Shown here: positions 14,301 to 20,609 of the stretch, piece after piece
How the letters are laid out: each line of letters begins with the position of its first letter
Numbering within the stretch: position 1 is the first letter of the stretch
Made by a program: the position numbers and the translations under genes
NCBI GenBank assembly: GCA_947458795.1
Contig: CANHCD010000005.1
Location: 1-22,396 of the forward strand
Source of the DNA: Cyclobacteriaceae bacterium
GTDB lineage: Bacteria; Bacteroidota; Bacteroidia; Cytophagales; Cyclobacteriaceae
Direction of reading: 5' to 3'
Length of the DNA stretch: 22,396 nt
The notes under the pieces: generated by a model
The model's input: only the letters and a program-made list of their open reading frames with translations
Databases searched by the model: none
What the model was told of the DNA's origin: nothing

Positions 14301-14772
14301 CTGCTGAGAGGTGGGCACAATTCTTGATTTGGCAGTCCCCATACAGCACTAGGGAGTGACTGGTAATCGTGGAATCGAACTCCCTGCTCATGCTTTCCTT
14401 AATTTCGGTTAGCCTGGGGTCCGAAAATTCACGAATCTTTCGACACTGGTTGCAGACGTGGTGATCGTGATGGGTGTAAGTTAGGGCTTGCTCGTAGAGG
14501 GCTACCTTATCTTTAAATTGATGTTTTACGGCGAGTCCACTTTCCACTAGTAAATCCAAGGTATTGTAAATGGTGGCACGGCTGATGGTGTAGCCCTTGT
14601 TTCTCATTTTTAAAAACAGCCCTTCCACATCGATATGCTCGTCTTCGGGGAGAAGGTACAATTCATCCAAAACGGAATACCGCTCCGGCGTTTTTCTGCT
14701 TCCTTGCCGAAGGAGGAAGTGTTCAAAAATCTTTTTTGCTTTTTCAATTAATGCGGTGTCGGCCATCTCCAA
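14287..14772 (-). CDS. Fur family transcriptional regulator
   Basis: A 161-residue metal-dependent repressor; the start may also be the ATG at 14766. The N-terminal winged helix spans about residues 12-95, with TISRATIYNTLDLLVESGL as recognition helix and wing. The dimerisation/metal domain has THHDHHVCNQC (100-110), with the His-rich regulatory site and the first structural zinc cysteines Cys107 and Cys110. The second pair is Cys147 and Cys152, spaced CxxxxC where many Fur proteins have CxxC. Whether it senses iron (Fur), peroxide (PerR) or zinc (Zur) is not decidable from motifs alone. No obvious iron-uptake gene is adjacent. It converges with the SRPBCC-like gene (14-bp overlap) and is divergent from the DTG/PDZ protein across 138 bp. 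Confidence 0.88.
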   Translation of the reverse strand: MEMADTALIEKAKKIFEHFLLRQGSRKTPERYSVLDELYLLPEDEHIDVEGLFLKMRNKGYTISRATIYNTLDLLVESGLAVKHQFKDKVALYEQALTYTHHDHHVCNQCRKIREFSDPRLTEIKESMSREFDSTITSHSLVLYGDCQIKNCAHLSAANPL

Positions 14773-14856
14773 AGGGTTGAGGGATAAATATCTACTTTTC
14801 TTGAGGCTTTGGCAAGGAAAGAAGGGAGATCTTCCAAGCAGAATTCTTGGATTTTT

Positions 14857-14889
14857 TTTGACCTGAGGGGGAAAAATTTCGTACTTTAT
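14857..14889 (+). promoter_or_regulatory. Putative Bacteroidota-type promoter for the DTG/PDZ protease gene
   Basis: TTTG at 14857-14860 is followed after 21 bp by TACTTTAT at 14882-14889, which fits TAnnTTTG at four of six fixed positions. The start near 14896 would leave about 15 nt before the ATG at 14911. The region also serves the divergent fur-family gene. Confidence 0.4.
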
Positions 14890-14910
14890 AGGAATAGATT
14901 CGTGAAGGAG

Positions 14911-16161
14911 ATGAAGCTGAGATCCCTGTTTTTATTTGTGCTTTTACTAGCTGTGCTGCCTCTGCGAGCGCAGGTGCCTGGATTTTTTATTACGGGTGAC
15001 CAAAAAAAGGTGAAGGTGCCTTTTTTAGCTTCCAATAGCCTGATTCTTCTGCCTGTCTCCATCAATGGGAGTTCCCCGATGTATTTCTTGTTAGATACAG
15101 GGGTAAAGGCCAACCTCCTCTTCAGTAAATCCAAGGGGGATTCCTTGGGATTGAGCTATTCGCGGCGCGTGGGAATGGTGGGAGCGGATGGGAGTACGAC
15201 TGTTTGGGCACGCGTTTCCCCTACCAATACGCTTGGTTTGGGGGGAGTAGAAGGCAGGTTACAGAGTTTGCTGGTATTGGAGGAAGATTTTCTAGAGCTG
15301 GAGTCGGTGATCGGCATTCCTGTCTATGGGATTTTGGGCCACGAATTTTTCAAGCACAATGCGGTAAAGATCGATTACGATCAAGCGATCCTCACCTTTT
15401 ATAAGCCAGAGGGCTTGGCCTGGAAGTCCCCCTTGTACCGTAGACTACCGATGCAATTGGAAGATGGCAAGGCCTACGTCAACGTGAAGGTCCATCAGAA
15501 GGAAGGAGCAACTATTCAGGCAAAGGTGCTGGTGGACACGGGGGCAAACCATGGGCTTCTGCTCAACCAAGAAACGTCTTCCGAGATAAAACTTCCCGAG
15601 CAACGTATTGAAACGCAGCTCGGGCAATCTCTTGGAGGTGTGCTTTACGGGGAATTGGGTAGAGTAGAACGCCTCTCGATGCGGGGCCTGTTTTTCCAGC
15701 AGGTAATTACCTCCTATCCCGAACCCAGCACATTCAGTGCGCTCATTCAAGCTAGTGGAAGGCAAGGGAGCCTGGGAGCTGAGGTACTGGGGAAAACCAA
15801 ACTTATTCTGGACTACCCTAGGAATGGATTTTATGTGCGGCCTGGTTCCACTTTTTACCAACCCTTTGAGTTTGACATGAGTGGAATGGTGGTTAAAAAA
15901 AGGCTTACCAAAGAGAAGCGCTGGTACATTGGAGATGTTCGTGAAGGCTCCCCGGCACATTTGGCAGGAGTACTTCCCTTTGACGAAATCTTAGGCATCG
16001 ATTCGGTGCCTGTACTGATTTGGGAGATGGAGCAGCTGGTGAAATTACTCCGTTCCGAGCCGGGCAGAGTTGTGGTGCTTGATTTGAGGCGCTACTCCTC
16101 CCTCGATGCCACGCAATTCGTTGACCTTCAGGTTCGGCTGCAACTGAAAAAGCAGATTTGA
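14911..16161 (+). CDS. Secreted retropepsin-like aspartic protease with two DTG motifs and a PDZ domain
   Basis: The protein is 416 residues from the ATG at 14911, which follows a purine-rich GAAGGAG and places a signal peptide at residues 1-20. The in-frame extension to 14809 is rejected because it puts a charged leader before the signal peptide. Two aspartic-protease-like lobes are visible. Lobe 1 (about 35-170) has FLLDTG (Asp62) and ends in GHEFFKHNAVKIDYD. Lobe 2 (about 180-310) has VLVDTG (Asp209) and ends in GAEVLGKTKLILDYP. A PDZ domain follows (about 322-395: VREGSPAHLAGVLPFDEILGID). Single-chain two-lobe aspartic proteases use both Asp residues in one active site, so this is probably periplasmic or surface-located and PDZ-regulated, though the substrate is unknown. 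It is monocistronic with its own likely promoter. Confidence 0.85.
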   Translation: MKLRSLFLFVLLLAVLPLRAQVPGFFITGDQKKVKVPFLASNSLILLPVSINGSSPMYFLLDTGVKANLLFSKSKGDSLGLSYSRRVGMVGADGSTTVWARVSPTNTLGLGGVEGRLQSLLVLEEDFLELESVIGIPVYGILGHEFFKHNAVKIDYDQAILTFYKPEGLAWKSPLYRRLPMQLEDGKAYVNVKVHQKEGATIQAKVLVDTGANHGLLLNQETSSEIKLPEQRIETQLGQSLGGVLYGELGRVERLSMRGLFFQQVITSYPEPSTFSALIQASGRQGSLGAEVLGKTKLILDYPRNGFYVRPGSTFYQPFEFDMSGMVVKKRLTKEKRWYIGDVREGSPAHLAGVLPFDEILGIDSVPVLIWEMEQLVKLLRSEPGRVVVLDLRRYSSLDATQFVDLQVRLQLKKQI

Positions 16162-16166
16162 TTTTT

Positions 16167-16196
16167 CTGTAGGCAAAGAAAATTTGGATAACTTTG
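16167..16196 (+). promoter_or_regulatory. Putative Bacteroidota-type promoter for the lemA operon
   Basis: TAACTTTG at 16189-16196 is a perfect TAnnTTTG match, 62 bp before the lemA ATG. The -33 position holds only a T-rich TCTG-like element around 16166-16169. Transcription would start near 16203, leaving a leader of about 55 nt. Confidence 0.45.
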
Positions 16197-16258
16197 TACC
16201 TTAACACAACGAACCAGTAAAAATTCCGTGTAACTCCTCGATTTAACCAATAAACAAC

Positions 16259-16849
16259 ATGAAAAAAATCTTAATTCCCGTAGGCATCCTTCTCGTGCTA
16301 GGCATTTTAATCTATTCCAAGGCAGTAGGGACCTATAATCAATTTGTACAACTAGAAGAAGGCATCAATGGCGAATGGGCTGAGGTACAAACGCAATACC
16401 AACGAAGAACTGATTTGATCCCTAACTTGGTAAGCACCGTCAAAGGCTATGCAGAATTTGAGCAGGAAACGCTTACTGGCGTAGTAGAAGCTCGCTCTAA
16501 GGCTACATCTGTTCAGATCGACCCAACTAACTTGACTCCAGAAAAGCTTGCTGAATTTCAACAAGCACAGGATCAACTTTCTGGCGCTTTGAGCCGCTTG
16601 TTGGTGACTGTTGAAAAATACCCAGACCTAAAGGCGAATCAAAACTTCTTGGAGCTTCAGGCACAATTGGAGGGAACAGAAAATAGAATCGCTGTAGCGC
16701 GAAGAAATTTTAACGAATCCGTGAAGGGCTACAATTCTACTTTAAGAGTGTTCCCTAACAATCTCTTTGCAGGTTGGTATGGCTTCGTAGCCAAAGGATA
16801 TTTTGAAGCCGTTGCTGGCGCTGACAAAGCTCCATCAGTTCAATTCTAA
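16259..16849 (+). CDS. lemA: LemA family protein
   Basis: A 196-residue protein with one N-terminal membrane helix (about 5-22) and a long helical body, the standard LemA layout. Recognisable blocks are QLEEGINGEWAEVQTQYQRR, TDLIPNLVSTVKGYAEFE (around residues 55-75), VVEARSKA, and the C-terminal NSTLRVFPNNLFAG. LemA proteins are membrane-anchored with the body outside the cytoplasm; the biochemical role is unclear. LemA genes are commonly found next to TPM-domain genes, as here: two TPM genes follow at +4 bp and with an overlap, forming a three-gene operon. Confidence 0.93.
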   Translation: MKKILIPVGILLVLGILIYSKAVGTYNQFVQLEEGINGEWAEVQTQYQRRTDLIPNLVSTVKGYAEFEQETLTGVVEARSKATSVQIDPTNLTPEKLAEFQQAQDQLSGALSRLLVTVEKYPDLKANQNFLELQAQLEGTENRIAVARRNFNESVKGYNSTLRVFPNNLFAGWYGFVAKGYFEAVAGADKAPSVQF

Positions 16850-16853
16850 GCGC

Positions 16854-17291
16854 ATGGCATCCAAACTATTTTCTCCAGAGCAGAAGGCAGAAATCGTTGC
16901 TGCAATTAAAGCTGCAGAAACTCAAACCTCTGGAGAGATTCAAGTGCACATTGAAAGTACCTGCAAGGGTTCTGTTCTGGACCGTGCCGCGAAGGTTTTT
17001 GAGACGCTCAAAATGCACCAAACTAAGGATAGAAATGGCGTTTTGGTATACTTAGCCGTAGAAGATCATAAATTTGCAATTATAGGAGATGCAGGCATCA
17101 ATTCAGTGGTGCCTGCAGACTTCTGGGAGAGCACCAAAGACCTGATGGCGAGTCATTTTCGACAGGGCAAGTTTACTGAAGGACTCATTGAAGGCATTCA
17201 CCATGCTGGGGATCAGTTGAAAACCCATTTTCCATACGATCACCAAGATGACCAAAACGAACTATCCAATGAGGTATCTTTCGGCAAGTAA
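16854..17291 (+). CDS. TPM domain protein without signal peptide or membrane helix
   Basis: The protein is 145 residues from the ATG at 16854, four bases after the lemA stop; the upstream in-frame ATG at 16803 lies within lemA and is less likely. It is a single TPM (TLP18.3/Psb32/MOLO-1) domain: TSGEIQVHIESTCKGS (25-41), the RNGVLVYLAVEDHKFAIIGD strand pair, and HFRQGKFTEGLIEGI near 109-124. TPM domains in plants have been linked to phosphatase activity and photosystem II repair; in bacteria the role is unknown. Unlike its neighbour it has no signal peptide, so it probably faces the cytoplasm. Its 3' end overlaps the next start. Confidence 0.88.
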   Translation: MASKLFSPEQKAEIVAAIKAAETQTSGEIQVHIESTCKGSVLDRAAKVFETLKMHQTKDRNGVLVYLAVEDHKFAIIGDAGINSVVPADFWESTKDLMASHFRQGKFTEGLIEGIHHAGDQLKTHFPYDHQDDQNELSNEVSFGK

Positions 17292-18069
17292 GCTAGTAGT
17301 AGTACTCGCTTTATTTCTTCTTCAAGGCCTTGCTTTTGCGCAGGACTTTCCTGCAGCCCCTAATCCTCCTCGTCTAGTAAATGATTTTACGGGAACGCTA
17401 AGTGCTGACGAAGTAAATCAACTTGAACAAAAGCTGCTTGCCTATTCGGACAGCACCTCCACACAGGTATCTATCGTCCTTCTAGGATCAGTAGGGGTCT
17501 ACGAGATTTCTGATTATGCCTTCCAATTGGGAGAGCAATGGGGTATTGGAGGCAAAGGCAAGGACAATGGCATCCTCATTTTGGCAGCGATGAATGACCG
17601 TAAGGTCTTTATCGCTACAGGAAGAGGGATGGAAGGGGTTGTACCCGATGCCTTGGCCAAGCGCATCGTCAACAACTTGATTCTTCCTAATTTTAAGACG
17701 GAGGCCTACTACCTAGGTTTGGATGAGGCCACTACCATGATCTTTAAGCTGGCCTCTGGCGAGTACAAAGCAGATGAGGTGATGTCGGATGGGGAAGACA
17801 ATCCTATTTTGGGTATTCTATTCCTCCTCTTCTTTATTTTTATTTTTGTGGTCTTGCCGATCATCAAAAACCGGAAGGATAACAACAACCACATGGGTGG
17901 TAAAGGTGGAGGAATTGATTTTTGGACGACACTCCTTTTGGCAAATGCGTTAGGTGGAAGTGGTAGAGGAAGCGGTGGCTCTTTTGGAGATTCTTCTTCA
18001 GGGGGTAGCTCCTTTGGTGGCTTCGGCGGTGGCTCCTTTGGTGGAGGCGGTGCTGGAGGAAGCTGGTAA
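17248..18069 (+). CDS. TPM domain protein with signal peptide, membrane helix and glycine-rich tail
   Basis: The protein is 273 residues from the ATG at 17248; the ATG at 17269 (266 residues) gives a tidier signal peptide and may be the true start. Either way it overlaps the previous gene by 44 or 23 nt. The signal peptide ends LAFAQ. The TPM domain covers about residues 40-175 (RLVNDFTGTLSADEVNQLE, GKGKDNGILILAAMNDRKVF, GRGMEGVVPDALAKRI). A membrane helix lies near 188-208, followed by an 'NRKDNN' basic patch, and a Gly/Ser-rich tail (about 215-273) ends in GGAGGSW. This is the YgcG-like architecture: the TPM domain outside the inner membrane, the low-complexity tail inside. It probably works with LemA and the soluble TPM protein in one envelope complex, by inference from the operon. 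Confidence 0.92.
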   Translation: MTKTNYPMRYLSASKLVVVLALFLLQGLAFAQDFPAAPNPPRLVNDFTGTLSADEVNQLEQKLLAYSDSTSTQVSIVLLGSVGVYEISDYAFQLGEQWGIGGKGKDNGILILAAMNDRKVFIATGRGMEGVVPDALAKRIVNNLILPNFKTEAYYLGLDEATTMIFKLASGEYKADEVMSDGEDNPILGILFLLFFIFIFVVLPIIKNRKDNNNHMGGKGGGIDFWTTLLLANALGGSGRGSGGSFGDSSSGGSSFGGFGGGSFGGGGAGGSW

Positions 18070-18073
18070 TATC

Positions 18074-18589
18074 CTACCTATTCTCATTAGAAATTAAGGC
18101 GGACAAGGCCTCTTGAATGAGGTCTTGTTCGAAGCCTTTACTCATCAGGTACTGCGTGACCAGGTATTTTTTTTTGTAAGCGTCTTTTTCTTTGGTTTTT
18201 TCCCACTTTTTTTCTGCCTCCCGCTCGAGGGTAGCAAAGTACTCGTCTCCATCAATTTCTGACAAGCCCAGTTGAATGAGCGCCGAACTTATTTGTCGAA
18301 GTTTCAGCTCCTGACTAATTCTCCCTTTCCCCCATCTTTTGATCCGAAATTTCCCGCGGGCATAAGATCTCGCAAAGCGCTCCTCATCCACAAATCCACT
18401 AGCCTCCAATTCGGCAAGTATCGTCTCCACGGCTGGGCCTTGAATCCCTTTTTCAAAAAGTTTTCGCCGCAATTCCCAGACACAGCGTTCCTGGTAGGAG
18501 CAATAGGTTTCCAATTTGCCCCTTGCCTCTTCCAGACTCCAATTCTTTTTTGGTGTCTGCTCTCCGTTATTTCTTCCCCAACTGGACAT
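18074..18589 (-). CDS. recX: RecX regulatory protein
   Basis: A 171-residue protein of the RecX family, which binds RecA filaments and inhibits or modulates recombination and SOS induction. The all-helical tandem repeat pattern is visible: YCSYQERCVWELRRKLFEKG, LEASGFVDEERFARSYARGKF and KRWGKGRISQELKLRQIS are characteristic. RecA is not in the window. It ends four bases from the convergent TPM gene without a terminator between them, and it is divergent from tpiA across 69 bp. A good promoter candidate lies at 18606-18636. Confidence 0.93.
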   Translation of the reverse strand: MSSWGRNNGEQTPKKNWSLEEARGKLETYCSYQERCVWELRRKLFEKGIQGPAVETILAELEASGFVDEERFARSYARGKFRIKRWGKGRISQELKLRQISSALIQLGLSEIDGDEYFATLEREAEKKWEKTKEKDAYKKKYLVTQYLMSKGFEQDLIQEALSALISNENR

Positions 18590-18605
18590 TTTTGGTAATT
18601 TTGAA

Positions 18606-18636
18606 GCAAATTACCTTTCGCTCAAGTTTTTTCAAA
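18606..18636 (-). promoter_or_regulatory. Putative Bacteroidota-type promoter for recX
   Basis: On the minus strand, TTTG (18636-18633) is followed after 19 bp by TAATTTGC (18613-18606), close to TAnnTTTG. The start near 18599 would leave about 10 nt before the recX ATG at 18589. Confidence 0.4.
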
Positions 18637-18658
18637 CCTAAAAAAAGAGATTCTACAC

Positions 18659-19420
18659 ATGAGAAAGAAAATAGTAGCCGGCAACTGGAAGATGAACCTC
18701 AGCTTTGAGGAGGGACAGCAACTCACAAGTGAGCTTGTCAATATGTACAAAGACGAGGCTATCAAGGATGTGGTGGTAGTCCTCAATCCACCCTTCCCAC
18801 ACCTGTATCCGGTCCAGAGATTGGTAGGCGACACGGCTGGAATTTTTGTGGGAGCACAAAACTGTTCTGACAAAGAGGCGGGAGCCTTCACTGGGGAGGT
18901 GTCCGCCAAGATCCTTGCTTCTTTTGGAGTATCGTATGTGATTTTGGGCCATTCCGAGCGCCGAGAATATTTCAAGGAGGACAATACCCTTCTCGCCACC
19001 AAGGTCAACCAAGCCTTGGCTAATGGCCTGACCCCAATCTTTTGTTGTGGGGAGTCTTTGGAAATTCGTGAGGCAGGAACCCATGAAGAGACGGTAAAAG
19101 CACAGCTGACTGCAAGTTTGTTTCACCTGACTCCAGAAGAATTTTCCAAAGTGGTCATTGCCTACGAGCCCATCTGGGCGATAGGTACGGGCAAGACTGC
19201 CTCGGCAGATCAAGCACAAGAAATGCATGCAGCACTAAGAGGTCATCTGGCCAGTAAGTATGGACAGGCTGCTGCTGCGCAAACGTCTATTTTGTACGGA
19301 GGATCCGCCAATCCAGGAAATGCAAAAGAACTTTTTGGCAAGCCTGATGTAGATGGCGGATTGATTGGAGGGGCTTCCCTCAAATCCCGTGACTTTATTG
19401 AAATTGTAAAATCCTTCTAA
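18659..19420 (+). CDS. tpiA: Triose-phosphate isomerase
   Basis: A 253-residue full-length TIM-barrel enzyme interconverting dihydroxyacetone phosphate and glyceraldehyde 3-phosphate in glycolysis and gluconeogenesis. The active-site residues are all present: Asn9 and Lys11 in GNWKMN, His98 in VILGHSERRE, and Glu170 in AYEPIWAIGTGKT with the mobile loop. The phosphate-binding C-terminal segments LYGGSANPGNA and GLIGGASL are intact. It starts 69 bp from the divergent recX. A TAATTTTG at 18596-18603 could be its -7 element but lacks a good -33. A strong terminator follows 4 bp after the stop. Confidence 0.98.
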   Translation: MRKKIVAGNWKMNLSFEEGQQLTSELVNMYKDEAIKDVVVVLNPPFPHLYPVQRLVGDTAGIFVGAQNCSDKEAGAFTGEVSAKILASFGVSYVILGHSERREYFKEDNTLLATKVNQALANGLTPIFCCGESLEIREAGTHEETVKAQLTASLFHLTPEEFSKVVIAYEPIWAIGTGKTASADQAQEMHAALRGHLASKYGQAAAAQTSILYGGSANPGNAKELFGKPDVDGGLIGGASLKSRDFIEIVKSF

Positions 19421-19424
19421 TTCC

Positions 19425-19448
19425 AGCCCCGCAGCTGCGGGGCTTTTT
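19425..19448 (+). terminator. Rho-independent terminator after tpiA
   Basis: The arms AGCCCCGC (19425-19432) and GCGGGGCT (19437-19444) form an 8-bp, GC-rich stem with an AGCT loop, followed by TTTT. It begins 4 bp after the tpiA stop. Confidence 0.88.
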
Positions 19449-19456
19449 AAGAGTCT

Positions 19457-19473
19457 TTCCCAGTTACTGGGAA
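19457..19473. repeat. Perfect 8-bp inverted repeat in the prmA leader
   Basis: TTCCCAGT (19457-19464) and ACTGGGAA (19466-19473) are perfect inverted copies around a single T. It ends 22 bp before the prmA ATG and lies downstream of the tpiA terminator. It could be an operator or an RNA hairpin in the leader; no T-run follows. Confidence 0.5.
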
Positions 19474-19495
19474 TCTGAGCCAATTCAATGTATTC

Positions 19496-20323
19496 ATGGA
19501 CTACGTACAAGTGAGCATTACCTGCCTGGAGGATTACCGGGAAATCCTGATTGCTGAATTAGCGGCGGTTGGCTTTGATTCCTTTTTGGAAACAGAAACT
19601 GGTTTTGAAGCCTATGTGCCACAAGACCAGTTTTCCAGAGATTCCTTTGACGAAGTCATCGCCACCTACCGAGAGCCTGCAGCACTTACCCTGCTGGAAG
19701 GAATCATGCCCAAAGTGAATTGGAATGAGGAGTGGGAAAAAAACTACGACCCAATCGAAGTAGATCAGTTGGTGTATGTGCGTGCTTCCTTCCACTCCCC
19801 TCAACCAGGCTTCCAGTATGAAATTGTGATCAACCCAAAAATGTCTTTTGGAACTGGACACCATGCCACCACCTTTCAGCTACTTTCCATGCAAGGGAAA
19901 ATTGATCACCAAGGCAAGCGGGTGTTGGATGTAGGATCAGGCACTGGCATTTTGGCGATTATGGCCCATTTGCTTGGCGCCAAGCAGGTGGAGGCTTTCG
20001 ATATCGATTCCTGGTGTGTGGACAATGGCAACGAGAATTTTGAGTTGAACCAGGTAGCCACCCGTATGGGTTTGGGTACCATTCGTGAGGTCCAGCCCAA
20101 AGGTCCTTATGCACTTATTTTGGCCAACATCAATAAGAATGTGTTGCTGGATGAGCTGGCGATCTACGCAAGTCTGCTCACGGATCAAGGGCTGCTGCTC
20201 TTGAGCGGGTTTTATTCTGAAGACATAGCAGACCTAGTGCAGGCAGCTTCGGCGCAGGGACTCAGTTTAACGATGCAGACCACCAAAGACAACTGGGCGG
20301 CTTTGTGTCTTCAAAAAAATTAA
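19496..20323 (+). CDS. prmA: Ribosomal protein L11 methyltransferase
   Basis: A 275-residue SAM-dependent methyltransferase that trimethylates lysines of ribosomal protein L11. The N-terminal substrate-recognition domain covers residues 1-65, and the linker has VNWNEEWEKNYDPI (74-87). The catalytic domain shows FGTGHHATT (118-126), the SAM-binding motif I VLDVGSGTGILAI (143-155), the acidic FDID loop (168-171), and the LILANINKNVLL block (207-218), equivalent to the family ANI motif. The length is close to the family norm. It sits after the tpiA terminator, so it needs its own promoter in 19449-19495, where only the inverted repeat is obvious. A small membrane protein gene follows one base after its stop. 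Confidence 0.95.
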   Translation: MDYVQVSITCLEDYREILIAELAAVGFDSFLETETGFEAYVPQDQFSRDSFDEVIATYREPAALTLLEGIMPKVNWNEEWEKNYDPIEVDQLVYVRASFHSPQPGFQYEIVINPKMSFGTGHHATTFQLLSMQGKIDHQGKRVLDVGSGTGILAIMAHLLGAKQVEAFDIDSWCVDNGNENFELNQVATRMGLGTIREVQPKGPYALILANINKNVLLDELAIYASLLTDQGLLLLSGFYSEDIADLVQAASAQGLSLTMQTTKDNWAALCLQKN

Positions 20324-20324
20324 G

Positions 20325-20516
20325 ATGGTAGAACTACTTGTCTATTCCCTATTGCTGGTGGCTGTCCTGGGGCATGGATGGGCTGCGGCGCGATGGTACA
20401 AAAAAATCCATCAGAATACCCAGCTTACCTTCAGCCAAAAGAATGCCTTGAAGTTAAGGGCCTTGGTTTTCCCCGTAAGTCTTTGGTGGGCTGCTCGATC
20501 GGCACGGAAGAATTAA
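20325..20516 (+). CDS. Small membrane protein of unknown function
   Basis: A 63-residue ORF that starts one base after the prmA stop, so the two are very likely translated together. The N-terminal half is a membrane helix (about 3-22, VELLVYSLLLVAVLGHGWAA), followed by a basic stretch (RWYKKIHQ) and a second weakly hydrophobic segment (RALVFPVSLWWAA, about 46-58), ending in basic residues. I do not recognise a family. The fit to the prmA reading frame boundary and its codon use make it a credible gene. Confidence 0.62.
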   Translation: MVELLVYSLLLVAVLGHGWAAARWYKKIHQNTQLTFSQKNALKLRALVFPVSLWWAARSARKN

Positions 20517-20563
20517 TTTTTCGAACCTTTTCGTGCGAAACACGCTACTAAGAAAGGTCTAGG

Positions 20564-20581
20564 CCCAAGAATTTGGGTTTT
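20564..20581 (+). terminator. Weak terminator-like hairpin between the small membrane protein gene and recJ
   Basis: CCCAA (20564-20568) pairs with TTGGG (20573-20577) around a GAAT loop, followed by TTTT. The 5-bp stem is short, so it may only attenuate transcription or may lie in the recJ leader. It starts 47 bp after the small gene's stop and ends 28 bp before the recJ ATG. Confidence 0.3.
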
Positions 20582-20609
20582 GCTTCTTAAATACTTGTAA
20601 TATTACCCT

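Noticed and set aside
14809..14910. Upstream ATG for the DTG/PDZ protein at 14809
   Set aside because: It places a charged 34-residue leader before an otherwise standard signal peptide and overlaps the likely promoter; the ATG at 14911 has a purine-rich sequence before it.
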